Source of the DNA: Neolewinella aurantiaca
GTDB taxonomy: Bacteria > Bacteroidota > Bacteroidia > Chitinophagales > Saprospiraceae
Length of the DNA stretch: 64,000 nt
Direction: 5' to 3'
Assembly: GCF_008014675.1 (NCBI RefSeq)
Contig: NZ_VOXD01000015.1
Coordinates: forward strand, 79,509-143,508
Of the stretch, positions 35,733-45,327 are shown in pieces (positions within the stretch are counted from its first letter, which is position 1; every line of letters starts with the position of its first letter). The notes under the pieces were generated by a model that saw nothing but the letters and a program-made list of their open reading frames with translations, did not search any database and was not told where the DNA came from. The translations under genes and the position numbers were made by a program.

Positions 35733-36401
35733 TCACGCTGCGCCCTCAACGTAAACGGCGGGCGGTAGGGCGGTAAACGCTGGGACCTCCGCCCGTACCT
35801 GGTTCTGCAGCACCTGCCGGGCCGTCTTCAGAATCGCTTTGTCCCGTTTGTTCAGTTTCTTATTCGAGTCGTGGGGGTAGCGGTCACCGATGTCCGCTCC
35901 GGCATCATCTTCCACCCGCACCGAAAAGTGCCAGTAGTTTGAGCGGCACGGCGTGTGACGTACGCGCAGCGTAGCGTGGAAGCGTTCCCCTTGAAAATCA
36001 AACGGAAAGCGGTGATCGTTTACGTCCTCAATGAGCAGCGTATAAAGCGTGAGCGGAGCCTGGTGGGTAAATTCCGCCGTAGTTGGTGGCTCTGCTACCG
36101 TTTGTCCAGGGCTCCAGCCCTCAAAAACAAGGTAGTTGCGCCGGTTTTCATCGCCTATCCGCAAACGATAGTTGTAGTGCTCAGGGCAAAAATTACCGAG
36201 CAAGGAGGTGGAAACATCCTTCGTGTTTTTTGTGAACTTCTCGATGTACTCCTCTTGTGCTGGGAGCTCCGTCACCGGGTCGAAGAACTGCTCGGGTGGC
36301 AGGTCGTGCCAGCGCAACAAACTAAGCGCGGCAACGGGCGCCTCATTAGCGCGGAGCAGCTTGTAGTTTGGGGCAGGAATCAGTACTTCGGGGTAGTGCA
36401 T
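35733..36401 (-). CDS. Unknown protein, fifth gene of the nested operon
   Basis: The 222-residue protein has no signal peptide or membrane segment. It contains conserved-looking motifs EHYNYRLRIGDENRRNY and a beta-rich middle (FHATLRVRHTPCRSNYWHFSVRV, written here in two parts FHATLRVRH and NYWHFSVRV), and a basic helix KKLNKRDKAILKTARQVLQNQ near the C-terminus. I know no family. It is last in the operon, 20 bases after the 179-residue gene, and ends seven bases from hsdS in tail-to-tail orientation. Its position suggests a role together with the ATPase and PIN-like proteins. Confidence 0.6.
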   Translation of the reverse strand: MHYPEVLIPAPNYKLLRANEAPVAALSLLRWHDLPPEQFFDPVTELPAQEEYIEKFTKNTKDVSTSLLGNFCPEHYNYRLRIGDENRRNYLVFEGWSPGQTVAEPPTTAEFTHQAPLTLYTLLIEDVNDHRFPFDFQGERFHATLRVRHTPCRSNYWHFSVRVEDDAGADIGDRYPHDSNKKLNKRDKAILKTARQVLQNQVRAEVPAFTALPPAVYVEGAA

Positions 36402-36420
36402 CGGTGCGGGTGAAGATACG

Positions 36421-36960
36421 TTAGCCTACCACATCTGGCATAAATTCCTTCAAAATTACCGGCCACTTATCGTATTTGTTTGAAATCGACCGGCGGCCTT
36501 CGTAGCGGCTGTAGGTCAGGTAGAACTCCCGCTCTTCCGCCTCGAGGCTGATGCGCAAGAAGTCTTTACGCTGCTTATCTCCGTTCACCCGTGCGATGAT
36601 GATGTCGCCATCCTCATTTGTGGAAGCGGTTACTGCAGTAAAGTCTTCGTTAAAAGCCATCAAACTTATGCCTAGAGAAAAGACAGCAAACCGTGTTTTG
36701 GAAAGTTCTTCGTCTTCCGTTTTTTGACCTAAAATCTCATTAACGACTGCCGCAATCTTAGCCTTCGCTGGCTCAAATTTGGCCAACAGCCGCTGCCGCA
36801 ACACATCCGTTTCGTACTGTGGTACCGCTGATGTATAGTAGTCTGAGGTAGAAACCACTGCGGGATTAACCATGGGCCGCTCCGTACGGATTTCCGTAGG
36901 CGCGCCAAATAGTGCAACCGCCATAGGGATACCGATAGTCGAAAACTGTAGCAAGTCCAT
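36421..36960 (-). CDS. Unknown protein, fourth gene of the nested operon
   Basis: The 179-residue protein has a short hydrophobic start (MDLLQFSTIGIPMAVALFG), too weak for a confident signal or membrane helix, then a helical segment (VLRQRLLAKFEPAKAKIAAVV) and a beta-rich C-terminus ending in the basic YEGRRSISNKYDKWP. No family is recognised. It begins 19 bases after the TIGR04255-like gene and precedes the 222-residue gene by 20 bases, so all are in one transcript. Confidence 0.6.
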   Translation of the reverse strand: MDLLQFSTIGIPMAVALFGAPTEIRTERPMVNPAVVSTSDYYTSAVPQYETDVLRQRLLAKFEPAKAKIAAVVNEILGQKTEDEELSKTRFAVFSLGISLMAFNEDFTAVTASTNEDGDIIIARVNGDKQRKDFLRISLEAEEREFYLTYSRYEGRRSISNKYDKWPVILKEFMPDVVG

Positions 36961-36978
36961 AATATCAGCGTTTTAAGG

Positions 36979-37704
36979 TTACTCGTAAACGGGGTGGAAT
37001 CCTTCAACGAAGACCTCCGGAAGAAGTTCGCCAAAAAGGATTTCCTTATTCAAACGATGCAAAGAACTAAAAAAGTTCAGTATGTCGTCGTTGGTAGCGT
37101 CCGCAGTCGGGGGTAATACCCGGTGTAGAGCGGTATCAATGATGCCGTAAGGTTGCTCATCTTCCTTGATCAGGTTCTGGCTGGAAGTCAGGTTGATCAC
37201 CGCCTGAACCCCCTCCCGGAACAGTACCCAACGAACGGTCTGAGACATCTCTTTCCAGTGGGGTAGGGTTTGGGGTTCAAAATGGTTAACCAGACCAAAC
37301 ACATCGTCGGTTGGTATGTGATTAACGTAACGGATCGATGTCCTGGTGGGTTTTACCAACTCATCCTCCAGAATTTTCGGTAGCGTCTTTTCCAAAAGCG
37401 GAAGGTAAGTACTTGCCCATCCGGGGTAAGTGCCGGAAACATTAAACACTACGCTTCCCTCATTGATCGTCAGCTGGAACGGTCCACACGTAAGCATCGG
37501 AATGGATGTCGCCCGGGCACTAATCTGCTGCCAGTTGAAGCTGAAGCTCGCAGCATTATTAACAGCCGGAAACACCCAGTCACCCCGTAAACGCTCGTAG
37601 ATCATGCCGGGCAAAAGCTCCGCGGCAACGTTGGGCGTAAACCACAGCTCAACGATAGCGTCGTGCAGAAACGGAGTTTGAAGTGATTTCGGAATGCGCT
37701 GCAT
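36979..37704 (-). CDS. TIGR04255-like protein, third gene of the nested operon
   Basis: The 241-residue protein resembles the sporadically distributed TIGR04255 family: it opens with an AIVELWF-like strand, has a long middle with SFNWQQI and LTCGPFQLTINEG, RTSIRYVNHIP near 130, and ends LHRLNKEILFGELL, a common family ending. Members have no established biochemical role but are frequent in accessory islands, often beside PIN-like or ATPase genes. It lies 71 bases after the PIN-like gene. The call rests on layout and is moderate. Confidence 0.55.
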   Translation of the reverse strand: MQRIPKSLQTPFLHDAIVELWFTPNVAAELLPGMIYERLRGDWVFPAVNNAASFSFNWQQISARATSIPMLTCGPFQLTINEGSVVFNVSGTYPGWASTYLPLLEKTLPKILEDELVKPTRTSIRYVNHIPTDDVFGLVNHFEPQTLPHWKEMSQTVRWVLFREGVQAVINLTSSQNLIKEDEQPYGIIDTALHRVLPPTADATNDDILNFFSSLHRLNKEILFGELLPEVFVEGFHPVYE

Positions 37705-37775
37705 TATTCAGGATTAGTAATCAAAGGTAGGAAACTGAGGGCTAATGCCCCTTCGGATATTTCTCCAATCAAACA

Positions 37776-38240
37776 TCAGTGATTACACTCAAGCCCCTGC
37801 AAACCTACTTTATCTAGTGACCAGACGTTAAGTTGATAACCACCAAACTTTCCGGAGGAACAGAGTTGCTCCCACTGCTGATGAATCATCAAATCGCCCA
37901 GCCCCATGCGATCTACGTACTGTGGTAAGCGGGTAAGAAAGTTGGCAACATCATCTCGTTCCGGAAAATCCATGATGATGAACGGAGCATCTCCGCTAAG
38001 CGAATCCGTGATAAACTTGGCAAGCTTAGTCGCCCACGCAGCCCGTAAGCCTGGGGCCATCTTATAGGCCCAGTTGCCCGTTTCAATGATGGTCGTCAGT
38101 GGAATGGCGAAGCGATGGCCAGCCCTTATCCGTTCTTCAAAAGCCGCAACAATGGCTTCCCGATCCTGGCTCCGATCGGGGTGCTCGAGTACGTTTAATA
38201 AGACGGAAGTGTCAACGATCCAGATGATGGGCTTCGGCAT
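37776..38240 (-). CDS. PIN-like nuclease, second gene of the nested operon
   Basis: The 154-residue protein starts IIWIVDTSVLLNVL with Asp10, has IIETGNWAYK with Glu near 53, and LGDLMI with Asp near 118. This is the acidic set of PIN-fold RNases of toxin and defence systems. PIN toxins cleave RNA; here no small antitoxin gene is adjacent, and the preceding gene, 19 bases upstream, is an ATPase. I infer that the ATPase senses or restrains and the PIN protein is the effector. Confidence 0.7.
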   Translation of the reverse strand: MPKPIIWIVDTSVLLNVLEHPDRSQDREAIVAAFEERIRAGHRFAIPLTTIIETGNWAYKMAPGLRAAWATKLAKFITDSLSGDAPFIIMDFPERDDVANFLTRLPQYVDRMGLGDLMIHQQWEQLCSSGKFGGYQLNVWSLDKVGLQGLECNH

Positions 38241-38259
38241 AATACAGCGCGCAGGTTAC

Positions 38260-39570
38260 TTATTCTGTGATTGATTCCAACCAGGCTAGTCCTTCCTTTA
38301 CCCGTTGCTGCGGCTGTTTTTTCATTTTTGCGTAGCGATCGATCAGCCCCTTAGTCAGTAGTTCCCCCAGGCTACCCTGTAAGATTAGAGAAGGGTAGTT
38401 GTCGATGTCTGCCATTCGGACCAACTGACTGTCTCCCTTTTCCGGCGCACGGTAACAGAAAACAACGTCGGGAATACTGTCATCGGGCAGCGCATCCAGC
38501 AGCGCAGGGTTATGGCTACTGATGAGCACGGAGAGCTTACGCTGCTGGGCCAGTGCCCGCACGGCCTGTAGAAGCATATGCGCCCGGCTGGGGTGGAGAC
38601 CGTTGTCGATCTCTTCAATAATAACCAAACTTCCGGTAGGGGCCGTCAGCATGGCGGTCGCAAAGGCCAGCACCCGCAGTGTTCCGTCGGAAAGTAGCGT
38701 AGCATCCACCTTTCGCTCCTGCCCTCCGAAGGTTTCAACGGCCTGTAGCAATACGTCACCTTTTGCCCCGCTTAGAAACGAAAAGCCCGTAATGGCCTGC
38801 TCGGGTAAACTGCTGACGAACGTAAGTAAGGCTTTGCGGTCTTTATCATCTCCTCGCTCCCACAGCCGATAGAGCATCGCGCTCAAGTTGGAGCCGTCTC
38901 CCCGAAGAATACGCTCGGACAGATAGCTGGACTCCCGCATCTTGTGTGGTGTTGGGTCAAGAAACAGTATGCCCGCCAGTTGCTGCTGGGTATCGGCGCA
39001 GAGGCGGGGAATAGTCTTAATGGCCTTCTCGTGAGTCGCCGCAAAACGTGCCGGACTGTCTAACTGTAAAAAAATGGCTTTCTGATCGGTAGCGGGGAGT
39101 TGAGGCTTTTTTCCGCCACTCGCGAAGTTGTTGTAAGCCACCCGCAGCGTCGTCCTGTCACCACTACTTTTACTGGCCGTAGCGTATAGGGGGTAGGGCA
39201 TACCATCTGCCTTGTATTGAAACATTTCTTCCCTGCTGATATGAAGCTCCTGGTCTGCCCGTCGCTCAATATCAATCTCCAGATGATTAAACTCCTCCCG
39301 GTCAAACTGACACCCCAGGGAAAAGGAGTCCTGATCAAACCGGAAAAGATCGGCGACGGTGCCGCGTACAATACGGTCATCATCGTTATTTACCAGGTAC
39401 TGTAAATGACTCAACTGTTGTCCCTGCGCCAGCCAACTCAGAAAACGCAGCGCCTCCAGTGCGTTACTTTTGCCGGAAGCATTCGCCCCGATCAAAACAG
39501 TCAGGGGAGCTAACGGTAGTTCCGCGCTGACGTAGCTTTTGAAATCGGCAAGGGTGATTTTATTAATCAT
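38260..39570 (-). CDS. SMC/ABC-like ATPase (AAA_21/AAA_15 type), first gene of the nested operon
   Basis: The 436-residue protein has FKSYVSAELPLAPLTVLIGANASGKSN (Walker A GANASGKS, residues about 28-35), a central helical and insertion region, the ABC-signature-like LLSDGTLRVLAFA (about 291), Walker B LVIIEEIDNGLHP (about 314-326) and an H-loop SSHNP (about 354). This is the RecF/OLD-type family common in antiphage loci, here without a TOPRIM domain. It starts 75 bases from hsdR, divergently, so the intergenic region at 39571-39644 must hold promoters for both; TACCTTTT at 39617-39624 fits the -7 box for hsdR. It heads a five-gene operon that lies inside the type I system. Confidence 0.85.
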   Translation of the reverse strand: MINKITLADFKSYVSAELPLAPLTVLIGANASGKSNALEALRFLSWLAQGQQLSHLQYLVNNDDDRIVRGTVADLFRFDQDSFSLGCQFDREEFNHLEIDIERRADQELHISREEMFQYKADGMPYPLYATASKSSGDRTTLRVAYNNFASGGKKPQLPATDQKAIFLQLDSPARFAATHEKAIKTIPRLCADTQQQLAGILFLDPTPHKMRESSYLSERILRGDGSNLSAMLYRLWERGDDKDRKALLTFVSSLPEQAITGFSFLSGAKGDVLLQAVETFGGQERKVDATLLSDGTLRVLAFATAMLTAPTGSLVIIEEIDNGLHPSRAHMLLQAVRALAQQRKLSVLISSHNPALLDALPDDSIPDVVFCYRAPEKGDSQLVRMADIDNYPSLILQGSLGELLTKGLIDRYAKMKKQPQQRVKEGLAWLESITE

Positions 39571-39644
39571 AACGTAATACTAACGTTCCTAAAGGTAGAA
39601 CGTTTTTTATAATTCGTACCTTTTGCCCTCCAGTAAAAATCACA

Positions 39645-42600
39645 ATGCCCCTAGAACGCCACACCCAGGACCGGATCATCGAGTTACTCACCCAAAAAAT
39701 GATGCCCGGCTACACCAACCTGGGCAACCTGCAGTACGAAACCGACAATGACTTCATCATTGAAGCCCGCTTGCTGGCTTACCTCACTGGCAGGGGAGTA
39801 GCACCGGAGTTGGCCCAACGGGCAATCAACCGCCTGCGGACCGTAGCGACCGAAGCGGGTAAAGACCTCAAAGACCGCAACGAAGCCGTCTATAACCTAC
39901 TAAAATACGGTGTCTCCATCAAGCCCGCGCCAGGCCAGCCCAACGAAACCATTCAATTCATCGACTGGGAGGCCATCTCCAACAACGACTTTGCCGTAGC
40001 CGAAGAAGTGACCTACCGGGGGGAGAAAGAAAAACGGCCTGACGTGGTTATTTACATCAACGGCATCTCATTGGTGGTCTTGGAGCTAAAACGCGCCAGC
40101 GGCGAAGTAGGAGATGGTATTCGCCAAAGTATTCGCAATCAGGAGGATCGCTTCATCGGCGACTTTTTCAGTACCGTACAACTGGTGTTGGCCGGCAACG
40201 ATAGCCAGGGGCTACGCTACGGAACCGTCGGTACCACCAACAAATGGTTCCTGGAATGGAAGGAGGAAGATGACGACACTACGCAAGGCCTTAAAATTGA
40301 CCGCGACCTGCGGCACATGCTCGACCGGTTCCGGCTCATGGAGCTTATCCGTGACTTTGTGCTCTTCGACGGCGGCATCAAAAAACTACCCCGGCCCCAC
40401 CAGTACTTTGCTGTTAAAAACGCCCAACGGCACCTGCGGCCGCGCCCCCAGGAACGCAATGGCGGCATCATCTGGCACACCCAGGGCAGTGGGAAAAGCC
40501 TCACAATGGTGATGCTGGCCCGCTGGCTGCTACGTTTCAACCCCGAAGCCCGCGTCATCATGCTCACCGACCGCCGTGAGCTAGACAAGCAAATTCACGA
40601 TGTCTTCGATGCTACCGGCGAGACCATCGCCCGCGCCACCTCCAGCCGCGAACTCATGGACCTGCTCACCGCCACCCAGCCCCGCCTCGTCTGCTCCCTG
40701 GTGCATAAGTTCGGTAAGCGCGATAGCGCCCAGGATTTCGAGGACTACCTCACCGAACTCCGTGCCCGGCCCCGGCAACCCTACGGCGAGCTGTTCGTCT
40801 TCGTTGACGAATGCCACCGCACCCAAAGCGGAAAACTCCACCGCGCCGTAAAGGCCATGCTTCCCCAAGCTACTTTTATCGGCTTCACCGGTACGCCGCT
40901 ATTGGCCAACGATAAAGAGACGAGCCAGGAGGTCTTCGGCAGTTATATCCACACCTACAAATTCAACGAGGCCGTTCGCGATGGCATCGTCATGGACCTG
41001 GCCTACGAAGCCCGCGACGTAGACCAGCGTCTCGGCAGCCCCGAACGCATCGATGCCTGGTTCGCTGATACCACCCAGGGGCTCAACGATTACCAGCGCG
41101 GGGAACTGAAAAAACTCTGGGCTACCAAGCGGCGCGTACTCAGCAGCAAGGGGCGCATCACCCGCATTGCCGAAGACATCGCCTGGGACTTCCGCCGCTT
41201 CGATCGTCTCAAGAGCGGAAAGGGAAACGCCATCCTTGTCGCCGGTGGCATCTACGAAGCCTGCCGGTATTACGAGGTGCTCAACGCTCGGGGTAGTGTG
41301 CTTCGCGGCCATTGCGCCGTAGTAACCAGCTACAATCCACAAACGCGCGATATCGTCCACGAAGCCACCGGTGAAGCCCTGGAAACTGAAAAGGAATTTA
41401 TTTACGAAACCTACCAGGAAATCCTGAAGGACGTAGCCCCCGAAACTGGTAAAACGCCCGCCGAAGTATTCGAGGATCGCGTAAAAACGCAGTTCGTTAA
41501 GTCTCCCGCCAGAATGAAGCTCCTCATCGTAGTGGATAAACTCCTGACCGGATTCGACGCTCCAGCCTGTACCTATCTATACATCGACAAAAAAATGCAG
41601 GACCATGGCCTCTTTCAGGCCATCACCCGTGTCAACCGCCTCGACGAAGGAAAAATTTATGGCCACATCATCGACTATAAAGGCCTGTTCGAAAAAGTAG
41701 CCGGTGCCATCTCTGTCTATACCTCCGAGTTGGATGCCGAAGGCTTCGATCAGGAAGACATCGACGTTAAACTCAAAACCCGCTACGAGCTGGGCCGGGA
41801 AAAACTGGAGGAAGCTCGCCGTATGGTCAACCTGCTGGCCGAGCCCGTGGCTCCGCCCCACGGCACGGAGGAATACATCCATTATTTTGTCGGTGACAGC
41901 ACGGATAAAACCACAATGGGAGCTAACAAAACCAGGCGGGATGCTTTCTACCGCGCCTTTGCCTCTTTTGCCCGTGCTTACGCTACACTGAGCGACGCCA
42001 TGTTAGCGGCGGGATATACTGACGACGAGACCAAGGCGATCAAAGTTGAGGTAAAGCATTACGAGGAGATGCGCCAAATTATCCGCCATGCTGCCGGGGA
42101 AACCTTAGATCGGAAAGCCTACGAAGCCGATATGCGCTACCTGATCGATACTTATATCGACGCCGACGCTTCGGTGAAATTACACGACTTCGGCGACCAG
42201 ACACTACTAGACCTGATCGAGGCTGAAGGAGCCGAAGATGCGCTGAGTCATCTGCCCGCAGGTATTCGCCAGAGCCCCGCAGCGATGGCCGAAACAATCA
42301 CGAACAATGTTCGGCGCAAGATCATCACTGATCACCACCTCGATCCTACTTTCTTCGACGACATATCCGCCCTTCTCGATGCCATCCTGGAGGAGCGTCG
42401 CCAGGGGGTAATCGATTACGCAGAAGCGATCGGTCGCCTAGCAGAACTGGCTAAAAAGACGAACCAGGGTAACCGGGAAGACGTTCCTGAGGGCCTGCAA
42501 GCGCCCGAACAGCGTGCACTTTTTGGCCTCCTCAACCGAGACAAAGACCTCACCATTCGTATCGATGCCACCGCCCGTGCCGCAGCACGTGCCGACTGGC

Positions 42601-42713
42601 GTGGCAACCCCGTAAAGGAAAAGGAATTACAAAAAGCACTCTTTGGAGTTCTCGGAGATGTAAATGAAACCCTACGTGTATTCAGCTTTTTGGAAGGGCG
42701 TAAAGAATACTGA
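39645..42713 (+). CDS. hsdR: Type I restriction-modification endonuclease/translocase subunit
   Basis: The 1022-residue protein has an N-terminal PD-(D/E)XK nuclease domain: KRPDVVIYIN (Asp near 132) and LVVLELK (Glu/Lys near 146-148). The SF2 motor has Walker A TQGSGKS (about 280), VDECHR (about 387) and FTGTPL (about 413), and motif VI-like QAITRVNRLD near 663. A helical C-terminal region contacts the M2S complex. With HsdM and HsdS it cleaves unmethylated DNA at a distance from its site after translocation. The stop overlaps the start of the peptidase gene by one base (TGATG). Confidence 0.95.
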   Translation: MPLERHTQDRIIELLTQKMMPGYTNLGNLQYETDNDFIIEARLLAYLTGRGVAPELAQRAINRLRTVATEAGKDLKDRNEAVYNLLKYGVSIKPAPGQPNETIQFIDWEAISNNDFAVAEEVTYRGEKEKRPDVVIYINGISLVVLELKRASGEVGDGIRQSIRNQEDRFIGDFFSTVQLVLAGNDSQGLRYGTVGTTNKWFLEWKEEDDDTTQGLKIDRDLRHMLDRFRLMELIRDFVLFDGGIKKLPRPHQYFAVKNAQRHLRPRPQERNGGIIWHTQGSGKSLTMVMLARWLLRFNPEARVIMLTDRRELDKQIHDVFDATGETIARATSSRELMDLLTATQPRLVCSLVHKFGKRDSAQDFEDYLTELRARPRQPYGELFVFVDECHRTQSGKLHRAVKAMLPQATFIGFTGTPLLANDKETSQEVFGSYIHTYKFNEAVRDGIVMDLAYEARDVDQRLGSPERIDAWFADTTQGLNDYQRGELKKLWATKRRVLSSKGRITRIAEDIAWDFRRFDRLKSGKGNAILVAGGIYEACRYYEVLNARGSVLRGHCAVVTSYNPQTRDIVHEATGEALETEKEFIYETYQEILKDVAPETGKTPAEVFEDRVKTQFVKSPARMKLLIVVDKLLTGFDAPACTYLYIDKKMQDHGLFQAITRVNRLDEGKIYGHIIDYKGLFEKVAGAISVYTSELDAEGFDQEDIDVKLKTRYELGREKLEEARRMVNLLAEPVAPPHGTEEYIHYFVGDSTDKTTMGANKTRRDAFYRAFASFARAYATLSDAMLAAGYTDDETKAIKVEVKHYEEMRQIIRHAAGETLDRKAYEADMRYLIDTYIDADASVKLHDFGDQTLLDLIEAEGAEDALSHLPAGIRQSPAAMAETITNNVRRKIITDHHLDPTFFDDISALLDAILEERRQGVIDYAEAIGRLAELAKKTNQGNREDVPEGLQAPEQRALFGLLNRDKDLTIRIDATARAAARADWRGNPVKEKELQKALFGVLGDVNETLRVFSFLEGRKEY

Positions 42714-43435
42714 TGGCCATCAATAAAATCACCCTTGGCGAACTTACGATCACCGTTGATCGAAAGGCCATCAAGAACATCCACCTCAGCGTTTATCCAC
42801 CCGATGGCCGCGTGCACATCAGCGCCCCTGAGCGGTTTACCCTCGATGCCTTGCGCGTGTACGCCATTGGCCGCCTGCCATGGATTGAGCGCCAGCGGCA
42901 AGAGCTGATAAGCCAGCCCAGGGATACCCCCCGCCAGTACATCAGTCGGGAAACCCACTGGTGGGCGGGCCAACGCTATCTACTTGATGTACAAGAACAA
43001 CAAGGGGCGCGGCCGCAGGTGCAAAGTAAGTTGAAGGAGCTATGCATGACCGTGCCTCCCAGTTATACGCGCGAGCAACGCCAAACCTTACTCTACAACT
43101 TCTACCGGGAAGACCTCAAAGCCCGGGTTCCCGCCCTGATTGCAAAGTACGAATCCCAAATGGGGGTCTCAGTCGCCGAGTTCCGAGTAAGGAAAATGCG
43201 AACCAAGTGGGGCAGTTGCAACATTGAGGCTAGCCGAATCTGGCTCAACGTAGAACTGGCCCGGAAACCGCCAGAATGTCTGGAGTACTTGGTTGTTCAT
43301 GAAATGGTACACTTATTAGAACGAACGCATAGTCGTCGGTTTCGGTCCCTGATGGATAAATTTTTTCCCGGCTGGCCAGCCGTTCGCAAATTGCTGAATG
43401 AGTTACCGGTGGCACATGTGGATTGGGCGTATTAG
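42713..43435 (+). CDS. YgjP-like (DUF45/SprT-type) zinc metallopeptidase of the type I island
   Basis: The 240-residue protein ends in the family hallmark VVHEMVHLLERTHSRRF (HExxH near 196-200) with MRTKWGSCN at about 163 and the final WPAVRKLLNELP. Genes of this family often follow hsdR and may turn over or activate the restriction complex, though the substrate is not known. Translation is probably coupled to hsdR through TGATG. Bases 43005-43024 are a repeat D copy, GGGCGCGGCCGCAGGTGCAA, which encodes GARPQVQ in frame between the N-terminal and catalytic parts. Confidence 0.88.
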   Translation: MAINKITLGELTITVDRKAIKNIHLSVYPPDGRVHISAPERFTLDALRVYAIGRLPWIERQRQELISQPRDTPRQYISRETHWWAGQRYLLDVQEQQGARPQVQSKLKELCMTVPPSYTREQRQTLLYNFYREDLKARVPALIAKYESQMGVSVAEFRVRKMRTKWGSCNIEASRIWLNVELARKPPECLEYLVVHEMVHLLERTHSRRFRSLMDKFFPGWPAVRKLLNELPVAHVDWAY

Positions 43436-43473
43436 GGGAAGTCGATCACTCTTAACGATCGCGTAATCGATCC

Positions 43474-45234
43474 TCAATATCCTTTGGCTTTTCTTTTTGC
43501 AGTTATTAGTTTACCGTAATCCTTACGCCAGCTATTCGCCTGGACAATAGAGATGCACTGAAATCTGTACTGAGTGGCCAGGTACGGAAGGCAAGTTTCT
43601 AACCTGGTTTTTAGCGCGGGGTGGTAATTCCCATCGTGAAGAACCATATTACGGAAGGCTCTTGCCTCAACCAGGAGATCATTAAAGTGCTTGGCAAATT
43701 CGTCGTCGGCAGCTCGTTTTCTGTCAACTTTCCAATGACGGCCAAGTGATTTTACGAAGGGGTTTTGCGAGTGCTTCGTAGCCTCGTATATGTCAAGGTC
43801 TATATCTCGATTTCTTAGTCGCCTCACCATGTCTGACGGAAATTCATTCCGATCATAAGGGCTCATGTTGGAGAGCACATTGATCAAATCTGCTGCATAT
43901 ATTGAGTCAACCATCCGCTGCTTTCTGTAGAGTAAGATGTTGCTTACCGTTCTACAGACCGGCCGCTTGCCGAACTCCTCGGGGGTCGTATTTTCCAAAT
44001 ACTGCCAAAGTTTGATGAGATCCTTGTTTCGCTTACTCTCCCAAAATAAATGCTCCGTGTAGAGTAGCGGGTACTTCAGGCGGTCATTGATGTCTTTCAG
44101 ATGACTGGATGCATTGTCCTTGATGAAATCAACCCGATAGTCCAAAATTTTCGCATTCGGGGATTCTGAAGACCAACCGGATGAAAAATTTTCAAAATCA
44201 AGCGTCTGCAGAAATTTACTCCTATTTACGGTTACTTTATTGTAACCCAACCGGGTGTTGAGGTAGTCGGCCACTGTTTGTGCCTTCGCGTAGATGTCGC
44301 CCCGGTAATCACCAACGTTCGTTTTAGTATTAATTTGGAAAAGGCAAACGGCAAAATTTTCGTGGTTGAAAAAATCCTTCTCCATCTCTGAGTCAGAGAG
44401 CGTTTCTATCATCCTGACCACCTCCTCATGGCTAGGGTCCACAGTACGTACGCCGTTGAACTCAAAATCCAAAGATGCACCGCTTCCAAACTCAACGTTC
44501 ATCAATAGAATGATTACAAAAGGTGAGTATATTTTTCGGTTTACCGAGTCCGGGATCGCCGTAAAGTGGCCCCTAAAATTCCGCTCATTAAGATAGGATT
44601 TCTTACGCGATAGCCGCTCTTCCTTCTCTTCAATCTCATCTATGTGGGATGGAAAAGGAAATTTATAAATACTGCTAGAAAAGATGGCATTAAAATTATC
44701 TCTGGTCTGTCGTTTGTCGAAGCCATTAAAGCGATATATCGAAACCAGAGTTGCCGCTAAGTGCTCCAAATAGGCTTTGTGCGTAACGAGTTTGTGCCCG
44801 CAACCAAGATTACTAGCTAAGAAGTCAGAAATGACAGTCAATTCATTGGTCTGGAGTTGGTCGTGGATGGCTTCGATTCGCGGCACTAACCTTGGGCCTG
44901 CCATCTCTAATCCCTTCCTGGTCTCATTCCGTTTGGCAGCATTTGCTAATCGTGACAGCAGATTAGACATCTTCTCTCTATCGCTAGCGTGTGCCACAAT
45001 TTCGAGATCGAAAGCTTGCAGGCTTTGTAGAAGGTTTTCTACGTACGGAATACACTTGTGTCTGTTATACTTAAGCTGAAACAACACTGAACTCAGTACG
45101 TAGGAGGGGCAGGTGAAACGGAATCGTGGAATCTTGCCTATGTGTTGATTAGCCTGTGCGAAGAAATTACAGAAGTAATTTACCTTCTCCGAAATCACTG
45201 GGTTCTCGTGGGTTACTAGGCTTAGGTGCGGCAT
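43474..45234 (-). CDS. Large unknown protein with C-terminal HEPN-like Rx4H motif
   Basis: I use the ATG at 45234 (MPHLSLVTHENP), giving 586 residues; the frame is open further to 45327 but that extension (WLRTCTSAN) looks unlike the rest. It has no signal peptide or membrane helix. The body is helical with conserved-looking aromatic and basic residues and no family I can name. Near residues 526-531 RNMVLH (with the local context AFRNMVLHDG) fits the Rx4H active site of HEPN ribonucleases such as ApeA-type defence proteins. It follows the type I island tail-to-tail, 38 bases from the peptidase gene. Role as an abortive-infection RNase is inferred. Confidence 0.65.
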   Translation of the reverse strand: MPHLSLVTHENPVISEKVNYFCNFFAQANQHIGKIPRFRFTCPSYVLSSVLFQLKYNRHKCIPYVENLLQSLQAFDLEIVAHASDREKMSNLLSRLANAAKRNETRKGLEMAGPRLVPRIEAIHDQLQTNELTVISDFLASNLGCGHKLVTHKAYLEHLAATLVSIYRFNGFDKRQTRDNFNAIFSSSIYKFPFPSHIDEIEEKEERLSRKKSYLNERNFRGHFTAIPDSVNRKIYSPFVIILLMNVEFGSGASLDFEFNGVRTVDPSHEEVVRMIETLSDSEMEKDFFNHENFAVCLFQINTKTNVGDYRGDIYAKAQTVADYLNTRLGYNKVTVNRSKFLQTLDFENFSSGWSSESPNAKILDYRVDFIKDNASSHLKDINDRLKYPLLYTEHLFWESKRNKDLIKLWQYLENTTPEEFGKRPVCRTVSNILLYRKQRMVDSIYAADLINVLSNMSPYDRNEFPSDMVRRLRNRDIDLDIYEATKHSQNPFVKSLGRHWKVDRKRAADDEFAKHFNDLLVEARAFRNMVLHDGNYHPALKTRLETCLPYLATQYRFQCISIVQANSWRKDYGKLITAKRKAKGY

Positions 45235-45327
45235 AGTTTCTATGGTTAAATCTGATATTGCTGAATTTGCGGAAGTGCATGTTCTTAACCACATCGTGGT
45301 TTTGGAAGTTTCGCTCACCTCTGACAA

